Assembly (NCBI RefSeq): GCF_016834655.1
Contig: NZ_JAENHP010000001.1
Coordinates: 496,001 to 560,000, forward strand
DNA: 64,000 bases
Source: Paractinoplanes ovalisporus
GTDB lineage: Bacteria > Actinomycetota > Actinomycetes > Mycobacteriales > Micromonosporaceae
Direction of reading: 5' to 3'
A program made the translations under genes and the position numbers. Positions 24,927-33,000 of the stretch are shown piece after piece (within the stretch, counting starts at the first letter, position 1; the number at the start of each line of letters is the position of its first letter). The notes below the pieces were generated by a model. That model worked only from the letters and a program-made list of their open reading frames with translations. It was not told the origin of the DNA and did no database searches.

Positions 24927-26714
24927 ATGCGTTATGTCCCCCGTGCCCTTTTTGCGAGCGCCGCCGCCGGCGCGCTCATCGTGGCCGGCCCGACTCCGTC
25001 GCAGGCCGCCGCCACCCCGAACGTCGACGCCGGCTACGGGACCACGGGGATCACGACCGTGGCGGGCGAGCCCGACGACACCGCCGTCGACAGTTCGGGC
25101 CGCGCGCTTCTGCTCACCACGGACGGTTCCGGCGCCACCCGGCTGACCCGGCTGAGCGTGAACGGCGCCAAGGACGGCAGCTTCGGCACGGGTGGCACGG
25201 TCTCCCTCCCGTACGGGGGTCGGCTGAACCCGAACGCCGACGGCTCGATCACCGTCGTGGGTGCCACGGCCGCGCAGAAGGGAATCCGGGTGCACCGCCT
25301 GGGCAGCAACGGCGTCACGCTCGCCGATGCCACGGTGCTCGCCGACCGTACGGTGGAACTGGTCTGGGGTGTCACCGGCCGCAGCGACGGCGACGTGATC
25401 GTGCACGGGATCGACCAGAGCACCGACCCCGCCACGCACGTGCTCGCCGCCGTGCGCCCGAACGCCACGCTCGACCCCGCCTGGGGCACCAACGGCGTGC
25501 TCACGGTGCCGGGTGATGTGCGATCGATCCGGGCGACCGGCAATGAACTGCTCGCCCTGACCGGAACGACCGTGCGCCGTTACACGTCCACCGGCGGCGG
25601 CCCGGTCGAGAAGGCGCTGCCCGCGGGCCTCGACCCGTTCTCGATCAGCGTGTCCGGTTCCGCGTACTTCGTGAACGGTCGTGTCGCCAACCGGATGGCC
25701 GCAGCCAAATTCGCTCAGTCGGGAGTGCTCGAAACGACATTCGGCACCGGCGGGCTGGCGACCGGCGCGACCACGCACGAATGCACACCGACCGCGCGAC
25801 AGTCGACGGTGACCGCCTCCGGTGTCTACCTGATCGGCCACAACATGGACTGCGGCGCCAGCCGGGTCTACGTGCAGAAGTTGAGCGTGGCCGGCAAGGA
25901 CACCGGTGAACTGGTCGTCGACCAGGTCGGCACGCAGCGCAGCCTGGGCCGCAGCGGCGGTGGCGCCCAGCCCGACGGGCGGATCGTCGTCACCTTCGAG
26001 TCGGCCAACGGCACGACCAGCGCCGTCCGCCTCTACCCGAGCGTGGTTGTCGACCCGTACGTGCCGGTCGCGACCGCCCGTCTGCTCGCGCCCACGCAGG
26101 TCGGGCCGCAGAAGCAGGTGACGGTCAGCGTGACCGGGACGAACGTGGCCGCGGTGGCGCTCGATGTCGCCGTCGCGCGAGGTCGCGCGTCCGGCGGGGT
26201 GCTTGTCTATCCGACCGGCGGCAAGGTGCCCGCGGTGAGCACACACGCGCATGTCGCCGGTCAGAGCGTCACCCAGCGGGTGATCGTTCCGATCGGCGCG
26301 GGCGGACGCATCACGTTGCGCAACGCGTCCGGCGGTTCCGCTCATCTGGCCGCGAACCTGGTCGGTTGGTACCGCACGGGCATGTACGTTCCGCTCACTC
26401 CGGTGCGCGCACTGAGCGCGCGCGGGCTCGGAGCGCGCAAAACGCTCACGTTCGCTCTGCCCGGGGTGCCCGCGACGGCCAGAACGGTCATGGTGAACGT
26501 TTCGGTGAACGGTGTGACCACGGCCGGCAGCCTCAAGCTCTATCCGGCCGGGGCCGCGGCACCGACGACCGTCCTGGCCACCCACGCGGCGAAACAGCCG
26601 GGCAACGCGACCGCTCGGGTGACGCCGGGCACAGGCCGCCGGTTGACGGTTCTGAACAATGCGCCCAGCTCGGGAAATGTCACGGTGGACGTGGTCGGCT
26701 ACCTGAAAAACTGA
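24927..26714 (+). CDS. Secreted delta-60-repeat / beta-sandwich protein
   Basis: 595 residues. Signal peptide (RYVPRALFASAAAGALIVAG, cut near PSQAAA). Residues 32-370 contain delta-60-type beta repeats: DAGYGTTGITTV, KDGSFGTGGTVSL, LDPAWGTNGVLTV and LETTFGTGGLATG. Residues 375-480 and 485-595 are two related beta-rich modules (AVALDVAVARG ... LAANLVGWY and TVMVNVSVNG ... VTVDVVGYLKN). No catalytic motif is visible; it could be a wall- or matrix-associated binding protein. Confidence 0.8.
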   Translation: MRYVPRALFASAAAGALIVAGPTPSQAAATPNVDAGYGTTGITTVAGEPDDTAVDSSGRALLLTTDGSGATRLTRLSVNGAKDGSFGTGGTVSLPYGGRLNPNADGSITVVGATAAQKGIRVHRLGSNGVTLADATVLADRTVELVWGVTGRSDGDVIVHGIDQSTDPATHVLAAVRPNATLDPAWGTNGVLTVPGDVRSIRATGNELLALTGTTVRRYTSTGGGPVEKALPAGLDPFSISVSGSAYFVNGRVANRMAAAKFAQSGVLETTFGTGGLATGATTHECTPTARQSTVTASGVYLIGHNMDCGASRVYVQKLSVAGKDTGELVVDQVGTQRSLGRSGGGAQPDGRIVVTFESANGTTSAVRLYPSVVVDPYVPVATARLLAPTQVGPQKQVTVSVTGTNVAAVALDVAVARGRASGGVLVYPTGGKVPAVSTHAHVAGQSVTQRVIVPIGAGGRITLRNASGGSAHLAANLVGWYRTGMYVPLTPVRALSARGLGARKTLTFALPGVPATARTVMVNVSVNGVTTAGSLKLYPAGAAAPTTVLATHAAKQPGNATARVTPGTGRRLTVLNNAPSSGNVTVDVVGYLKN

Positions 26715-26750
26715 TGCGGCCGTACGGGGCGACCCTCCTACACTTGCCGG

Positions 26751-27737
26751 ATGGCGCAGAGGAGACCGACGCTGGCCGACGTCGCCGCGGAGGCGGGCGT
26801 GTCCAAGGCGGCCGTCTCCCGGGTGATCAACGACGCGCCCGGGGTGTCCGCGAAGACCCGTGAGCACGTACGTGGGGTGATCACGCACCTGGGATACCGC
26901 CCCGACCCGGTCGCCCGCGCGCTCGCGTCCGGTCACGGTGACGTGGTCGAGCTCGTGATCGTCGACGAGACATCCGTGTTCGGCACGAGCCCCTACTACG
27001 GCCGGGTCACCGCCGGCATCCTGCAGGAGCTGGCGGGCAGCAACGCGCAGCTGCGGGTGCACGTCATCGACGAACCGAGCACGGCCGCCCTGCTCGAACG
27101 CATCGCCACCTCGGTCAGCCTCGGCGTGCTGCTCATCAACGTGCCGCCCGCCCTGGCCGAGCAGTTCTACCGCCGCTGCGAGCGGGTGGTCACGATGGGC
27201 CCGACCGTGCCGGGTCTTCCGTTCGTCGGCCTCGAAAACCCCGAGGGTGCGTACGCGGCGGTGCAGCACCTGCACGACACCGGTCGCCGCCGCATCGCCG
27301 CGCTGCACGGCCCGGACGGCAATTCGTGCGCCGAGGGCCGCCGTGAGGGCTACCGCCGCGCGATCAAGGATTTCGACCTGCCCGACATCTCGGCGACCGG
27401 CAAGTTCCGCCGCGAGGCCGGTTACGAACTGACCCAGCGCCTGCTGGCCGAACACCCCGACCTCGACGCGATCTTCGCCGGTTGCGATCTGCTCGCCACC
27501 GGGGCGATGCAGGCCCTGGGCGACGCGGGCCGGCGCATCCCGCAAGATGTCGCGGTGGTCGGCTTCGACGACAGCGTGATCGCCGCCTGCGCCAACCCGC
27601 CCATGTCGTCGGTGCACCAGCCGGTCGAGCTGATGGCCGCGGCGGCCACGCGCGCCCTGGTCAACCGCCAGATCGCCGCGCACTGGCGGCTGGTGTTCCC
27701 GGCCCGCCTCGAGGTCCGCCAGAGCACAGCCGCCTGA
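26751..27737 (+). CDS. LacI-family transcriptional regulator
   Basis: 328 residues. LacI DNA-binding head (TLADVAAEAGVSKAAVSRVI, then hinge helix RPDPVARALASG) and periplasmic-binding-type sugar-sensing core, with FAGCDLLATGAMQALGDAG and VGFDDSVIAAC. It should repress a sugar operon, but no sugar genes are adjacent, so the target may be distant. Its 3' end resembles the 42-bp repeat units that follow it. Confidence 0.9.
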   Translation: MAQRRPTLADVAAEAGVSKAAVSRVINDAPGVSAKTREHVRGVITHLGYRPDPVARALASGHGDVVELVIVDETSVFGTSPYYGRVTAGILQELAGSNAQLRVHVIDEPSTAALLERIATSVSLGVLLINVPPALAEQFYRRCERVVTMGPTVPGLPFVGLENPEGAYAAVQHLHDTGRRRIAALHGPDGNSCAEGRREGYRRAIKDFDLPDISATGKFRREAGYELTQRLLAEHPDLDAIFAGCDLLATGAMQALGDAGRRIPQDVAVVGFDDSVIAACANPPMSSVHQPVELMAAAATRALVNRQIAAHWRLVFPARLEVRQSTAA

Positions 27738-27740
27738 ACA

Positions 27741-27887
27741 TGGCCGTTTATCGCGGCCGTCTCAGCACGGCCGCCCGAGCACGGCCGTTTTGTCGTGGCC
27801 GCCCCAAGACTGCTGCCCGGGTACGGCCGTTTTATCGTGGCCGCCTCAACACGGCTGCCTGAGTACGGCCGCCTGATCGCGGACGCC
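27741..27887. repeat. 42-bp tandem array after the LacI stop codon
   Basis: Units are 27741-27781 (41 bp), 27782-27823, 27824-27865 and a partial unit 27866-27887, each starting CGGCCGTTTTATCG-like and ending GGCTGCCTGAGTA-like. The last 25 bp of the LacI gene region (ending CCGCCTGAACA) match the unit end at 19 of 25 positions by eye. Each unit carries CGGCC and GGCCG about 10 nt apart, so its RNA could fold into a short hairpin. The array lies in a convergent gap. Confidence 0.8.
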
Positions 27888-27901
27888 GGAGCCCGCCGCC
27901 C

Positions 27902-28231
27902 CTAACGAAGGCCGTCGCGCAGGGCGGCCAGCGGCCCGTCCCAGTCGCGGGCCAGCGCCCCCAGGAACTGCTGGGCCACCTTCATCGGCGCCGAGTCGAG
28001 GCGGTAGCGGACCCGGCGGCGCTCGCCCGGTTCGGCCACCACGAGGCCGGCCTCGGCCAGCAGGGTGAGGTGCTTGGCGATGGCCTGCCGGGTGATGGGC
28101 AGCCGCGCGGCCAGGTCGGTCGCCGTGGCCGGGCCCCCGGCGGCCAGCGCGGCGAGAATGCCACGCCGGCTCGGGTCGGCCAGGGCCGCGAAGACCTCTT
28201 GCGCCACGGACTCCAGGTCAGAGTTTTCCAT
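27902..28231 (-). CDS. ArsR-family regulator linked to SRPBCC protein
   Basis: 109 residues. Winged helix: VFAALADPSRRGILAALAAG, ATDLAARLPITRQAIAKHLT, LLAEAGLVVAEPGERRRVRY. No metal-binding Cys set is seen, as usual for ArsR proteins paired with SRPBCC genes. The start at 28231 lies inside the end of the SRPBCC gene (14 bp overlap), so translation is coupled. It most likely represses its own operon through the palindrome at 28670-28713. Confidence 0.88.
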   Translation of the reverse strand: MENSDLESVAQEVFAALADPSRRGILAALAAGGPATATDLAARLPITRQAIAKHLTLLAEAGLVVAEPGERRRVRYRLDSAPMKVAQQFLGALARDWDGPLAALRDGLR

Positions 28232-28652
28232 CGAGATACGCGACCAGCTCACCCAGTTCGTTCGTCCAGCCCTCGGTGTTGCCCGAGAACGCCGCCTTGT
28301 GCTCGTCGTCCGGCGTCTGCGCGAAACCGGATTCGACCATGGTCAGCGTAGTGCCGCCGGCCGTGGGCGCCAGCGTGAACTCCACGTAGGTGCGTCGCGG
28401 GTCGCCGTCGGGCAGCCCGTAGATCGGCCACGTGTAGCCGAACACGCTCTTCGGTTCCAGCCGCTGGATGACCAGGGTCGCCTTGTCGCCGCTGGTCCAG
28501 GTGAGCCGGGCCTCGCCGCCCACGCGCAGGTCGACCTCGGCCTGGTTGCCGAACCAGGTGCCCAGCCCCTCGGCGGTGGTGAGCGCGTCCCACACCTTGT
28601 CGACCGGGTGCGCGATCTCGAGCGTTCGCTCGATGCGATCGGGGAATGCCAT
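28218..28652 (-). CDS. SRPBCC/AHSA1-domain protein
   Basis: 144 residues with the AHSA1-type fold: RIERTLEIAHPVDKVWDALT, LGTWFGNQAEVDLRVGG, GGTTLTMVESGF and GWTNELGELVAYLDGK. Such proteins have a hydrophobic pocket for small ligands. ATG 28652 has SD GAGGAGA. It is first in the operon with ArsR second, the reverse of the common ArsR-SRPBCC order. Confidence 0.88.
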   Translation of the reverse strand: MAFPDRIERTLEIAHPVDKVWDALTTAEGLGTWFGNQAEVDLRVGGEARLTWTSGDKATLVIQRLEPKSVFGYTWPIYGLPDGDPRRTYVEFTLAPTAGGTTLTMVESGFAQTPDDEHKAAFSGNTEGWTNELGELVAYLDGKL

Positions 28653-28669
28653 GTCCGTCTCCTCGAATA

Positions 28670-28718
28670 GCAACTGCTTGGTTGCCATAACCGTATGGCA
28701 ACCAAGCAGTTGCGTCAA
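28670..28718 (-). promoter_or_regulatory. Promoter inside a 20-bp-arm perfect palindrome (ArsR operator)
   Basis: 28670-28689 and 28694-28713 are perfect inverted repeats of 20 bp around the 4-nt centre ACCG. Each arm contains GCAAC-N6-GTTGC, so two dimer sites are present (28670-28685 and 28698-28713). On the - strand, TTGACG (28718-28713) and TACGGT (28695-28690) are spaced 17 bp, putting the promoter inside the palindrome with about 30 nt of leader before the SRPBCC gene. It could also terminate the upstream methyltransferase transcript, but it has no T-run. Confidence 0.65.
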
Positions 28719-28725
28719 GGACCGG

Positions 28726-29787
28726 TCAGGGCCGAACCTGGAACACGAGGTTGAACGGGGTCTCGGCGACGCGGTGGAACGAGGCGAAGCCGGCGTCGTA
28801 CGCGACCGACCGCAACCGCGCCTCACCGGCCTGGGCGCCCAGCGCCGTACCGACGTCCTGGGAGAGCGAGTTCGGCGTGCACAGCAGGGTCGAGGCGCCG
28901 TAGTAGACCGCGCCCACCGGGTTCAGGTTGTCGGCGATGCTGTCCCCGGCGAACGGTTCGACCAGCAGCAGACTGCCCGTCGGCTCCAGCCGTTCCCGCA
29001 GGTGCGCGAGCGTCCCGACCGGGTCACCCATGTCGTGCAGCGAATCGAACAGGCAGATCAGGTCGTACGTGCCGGTCAGCTCGGTGGCGCGGCCCGTCTC
29101 GAAACGCGTCCGGTTCCCCACGCCCGCCTCGGCCGCCCGCTCCCGCGCGGCCGTGATCGAACCCGGGTGGTAGTCGAGACCGACGAACGTGGACCCGGGG
29201 AACGCCGAGGCCATGAGCACAGTGGACGCGCCCAGACCGCATCCGACGTCGGCCACCCGCGCCCCCGCCCGCAAAGTCTCGACCACCCCCGACATCGCCG
29301 GGAGCCACTCCTCGACCAGGTGGGCGTGGTAGCCGGGGCGGAAGAACCGCTCGCAGCCCTCGAAGAGGTCACGGTGGTGCTCGTGCCAGCCGACCCCCTC
29401 CCCCGTACGGAAGGCCATCAGCATGCGGTCGGTCGAACGCACCGCCGCCAGCATCAGCTCGAACCCGCCGATCACGCAGGCCGGGCTGCTCTCGTCGGTG
29501 AGCGCGATCGCGTGTTCGGCCGGAAGCGAGAACTTCCCGTCCTGTTCATAGGTGACATAACCTCCCGCTGCTTGCGCACACAGCCATTCCCGTACGTACC
29601 TTTCGGCCGTTCCCGTGCGAGCGGCGAGCTCACCCGGGGTCAGTGGCCCCGCGCCCGCCATCGCCCGGTAGAGCCCGAGCTTGTCGCCGATGACCGCCAG
29701 CGCGCCGTTGAGCTGCGCGCCGAAGTCACCGACGGCCTTGAACACGAACTGCATCAACCGCTGTTCGTCGATGGTCGTTGTCGTCAT
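28726..29787 (-). CDS. Class I SAM-dependent methyltransferase with N-terminal helical domain
   Basis: 353 residues. An N-terminal winged-helix dimerisation domain (LMQFVFKAVGDFGAQLNGAL, LAARTGTAERYVREWLCAQA) precedes the Rossmann methyltransferase domain with VADVGCGLGASTVLMA (SAM motif I), FVGLDYHPGSI, LICLFDSLHDMGDP and SLLLVEPFAGD. The layout fits Rv2258c-like methyltransferases. Substrate is unknown. ATG 29787 has SD GAAGGAG. Directly upstream of the SD is the 17-bp tandem array shared with the divergent SARP gene. Confidence 0.88.
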   Translation of the reverse strand: MTTTTIDEQRLMQFVFKAVGDFGAQLNGALAVIGDKLGLYRAMAGAGPLTPGELAARTGTAERYVREWLCAQAAGGYVTYEQDGKFSLPAEHAIALTDESSPACVIGGFELMLAAVRSTDRMLMAFRTGEGVGWHEHHRDLFEGCERFFRPGYHAHLVEEWLPAMSGVVETLRAGARVADVGCGLGASTVLMASAFPGSTFVGLDYHPGSITAARERAAEAGVGNRTRFETGRATELTGTYDLICLFDSLHDMGDPVGTLAHLRERLEPTGSLLLVEPFAGDSIADNLNPVGAVYYGASTLLCTPNSLSQDVGTALGAQAGEARLRSVAYDAGFASFHRVAETPFNLVFQVRP

Positions 29788-29805
29788 GACCTGCTCCTTC
29801 AAAGT

Positions 29806-29990
29806 CCCGTTCGTTCGACGTCCTGTTTGTCCGACGTCCCGTTCGTTTCGACGTCCCGTTCGTTTCGACGTCCCGTTCGTTTCGACGTCCCGTTCGTTTC
29901 GACGTCCCGTTGTCCGTCCCGTTGTCCGGCGCCGCTTGTCCGGCGCCGCTTGTCCGGCGTCCCGGTTTCGGCGTCTCTTTGTCCGACGTC
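29806..29990. repeat. 17-bp tandem array in a divergent promoter region
   Basis: Four exact copies of CGACGTCCCGTTCGTTT fill 29832-29899. Diverged copies flank them (29806-29831 and 29900-29990, with TTGTCCGGCGCCGC-type variants). The array occupies most of the gap between the methyltransferase (start 29787) and the SARP regulator (30072). Regulators of the SARP class bind direct repeats, but usually with an 11-bp rather than 17-bp period. Confidence 0.85.
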
Positions 29991-30071
29991 GACGGAAGGT
30001 AGCGAGCGCGATTTCCGTTCGTTGTCCGTTTGTTGTCCGCATCGAGCGAACGCACGGTGCACAATCGGCGC

Positions 30072-33000
30072 GTGCCGGCCGAACTGCGCGTACGCCTGTT
30101 GGGCGGCTTCCGGGTGGAGGTCGCCGGCCGGGTCGTGCCCGAGTCCGAGTGGCAACGCAACGGCGCCGTGGCCCTGGTCAAGATCCTCGCCGTGCACAGC
30201 CGGATGCACCGCGAACAGGCGATCGACCTGCTCTGGCCCGAGGCCGGCCCCGACCTCGGGCAGAGCCGCCTGAACAAAGCCCTGCACTACGCCCGCCGGG
30301 TGCTCGGGGGTGACCGCATCCGCCTGCGTGACGACATGCTCGCCCTCGAACAGGCGGAACTGTGGACGGATGTGCGCGCTTTCGAAGCGGCCGCGCGGGA
30401 AAGCGACATCGATGCCGCCCTGATGCTCTACGCGGGTGACCTGCTGCCCGAGAACAGGTTCGACGCGTGGGCCGAACAGCCTCGTGCACGTTTGCGCAAC
30501 ACGGTGGTGTCGATGCTGCTCGAACGCGCAAGCAGGGACGACCTCGAACGCGTGGTCGTGCTCGACCCGCTGCACGAAGTGGCGCACGGCCGGTTGATGC
30601 GTCTGGAATCTGAGCAGGGTCAGCGTCACCGCGCGATCCGGCGTTACGAGCAATTGGCCGCTCTCCTGCGCGACGAGCTGGGGATCGAACCGGCCGAAGA
30701 CCTGCGACGCCTGCACAACTCGCTCATCAACGAACCGCCGGCGCGGGCGCTCGACGCCACGCACGAGCAGCGAGGCACCCTGCGCGAGCAACAAAACGCT
30801 CAGTCCAAGGAGCGCGACGCGCAATTCGCACACCACGACGCGCAGCCCGAGGACCGCGACGCGCAACTCGCACATCACAACGCGCAGCCCGAGGACCGCG
30901 ACGCGCAACTCGCACATCACAACGCGCAGCCCGAGGACCGCGACGCGCAACTCGCACATCACAACGCGCAGCCCGAGGACCGCGACGCGCAACTCGCACA
31001 TCACAACGCGCAGCCCAAGGAGCGCGACGCGCAACTCGCACACCACAACGCGCAGACTGAGCGTCGAAGCGCGCAACTCGCACCCCGCGACGCTCAGCCC
31101 GAGCAACGCGCCGCCCCGCCCGGCCAACGCCTTGCCTCACCCGGGGAGTTCAGCGCCGCGCCGGAGGAACGCAAACTGGTCACGGTGCTCGACGCGGACC
31201 TGCGGGGTGTACGCGGCGCGAACGCCGACGCCGACCCCGAACGTGCCCGCCGCGAGACGTCGGGGTGGACCGCGCTGCTGACTGAGATCGTCACCCGGTG
31301 GGGTGGCGCTGCCCAGCCGCTCATGGGTGGCGGCGTGATCGGCGTGTTCGGCTGGCCGGAGGCCCGCGAGGACCACGCCGCCCGCGCGCTGTGGGCCGGC
31401 CGCGAGATCATCGGCCGCTTCCCGGGGCCGATCCGCCTCGGCGTCGACACCGGCGAGATCATCGCTCCCGGTGAGCCGCGACCGCAGGTCCGTGAGGCGA
31501 TGCCGAACAGCGCCACCCACCTGCTACAGATCAGCGGGACGGTGCCGAACAACGCCACCCACCTGCCACAGATCAGCGGGACAATGCCGAACAACGCCAC
31601 CCACCTGCCACAGATCAGCGGGACAATGCCGAACAACGCCACCCACCTGCCACAGATCGGCGGGACGGTGCTGAACAGCGCGACCCAGCTGGCACAGGTC
31701 GGGGGCGCGGTCCTGGACGGCGCGGCCCGGCTGCGGGCGAAAGCCGGGGACGGCGAACTGGTCACCGGCGAGCGGACTCAGCTGGCGGCACGGAGGCACG
31801 GCGACTTCCGGGTCGAGGCCACCTCGCCCGGGGTGTGGCGGGTGGTCGGGGCCGCGCCGGCACCCAGCGACGACGCCGGGCCGGTGCCACCCATGGTCGG
31901 GCGGGACGCCGAGCTGCGGGCGGTGCTCAGCCTGGTCGACGAGGCGGCCGCCAGCGGGCGGCCCCGGCTGATCACCGTGGCCGGGCCGGCCGGGATCGGC
32001 AAGACCCGGCTCGTGCGCGAGGTGGTCGGCCGGCGGCCGGACATGCGGGTGCTGCGCGGGCGGTGCCTCGCCGCGGGAGACGGCATCACCTATTGGGCGC
32101 TCGGCGAGATTCTGCGGGAGGCGTGCGGGATCCCGTTCGGAGAATCCGGTGAGCGGGCGCAGCAGAAGTTGCGGACGCGGCTGGCTCCCCTGCTGCCCGA
32201 GCGGACGGTGTTCGCGCTGGCGGCGACGGCCGGGATCCGGATGCCGGGCAACCCGCTCGACCAGGCGGATCCGCGCGAGGTGGACGAGGAACTCGGGCGC
32301 GCGTGGCCGCGGCTGGCCAGTGTTCTGGCCGTACGGGAACCGCTCCTTCTGATTGTCGAGGATCTGCATTGGGCCGGGGCTCCGCTCGTCGCGATGCTGT
32401 CCCGTCTGATCGCGCGGGCCGAGGGGCCGGTCATCGTGCTGAGCACGGCCCGGCCCGAGTTTCTGGACGCGCATCCCCGCGTGAGCGATGTCGTGGTGTT
32501 GCGCGCTTTGAGCGAGACGGACGGCCGCGCGTTGCTCGAAGCGCTCCCGCAGCAGGTCGGGTTGCGGCAACGAGCGCGCATTCTCGCGCGTGCGGACGGC
32601 AATCCGTACTTTCTCGAACAACTTGCCGCGCATGTCGCCGAGGGTGGCAACGGCACGCTGCCGGACACGGTGCACGCTCTGCTCGCGGCGCGCATCGACG
32701 CTCTGCCCGCGGACGAGAAACGGGTGCTGCAACGCGCGGCGGTGATCGGACGGACGTTCTGGGCCACTCCCCTGCGCGCCACAACCGGCCAGTTGCAGCA
32801 GCTGGAGAACCGGGGCCTGATCCGCGCGCGGCCGGCGTCCACCATGACCGGGCAGGACGAGTACGCCTTTCAGCACGCGCTGCTGCGTGACGTCGCGTAC
32901 GCGGGCCTGCCCGTCGCCCAGCGCGCGGCCGGGCACGCCGAAACCGCGGCCTGGCTGGAGGAGGTGTCCCGCGAGCGTATCGGCGAGGTGATCGAGCTGG

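Noticed and set aside
23166..27683. A 1,500-codon open frame on the - strand across the AraC, secreted-protein and LacI genes
   Set aside because: It runs through several well-recognised genes on the other strand, is full of low-complexity His/Arg/Gly and shows no motif.
27741..27887. Short coding gene in the 42-bp array
   Set aside because: Units of 41 and 42 bp break the frame and there is no SD.
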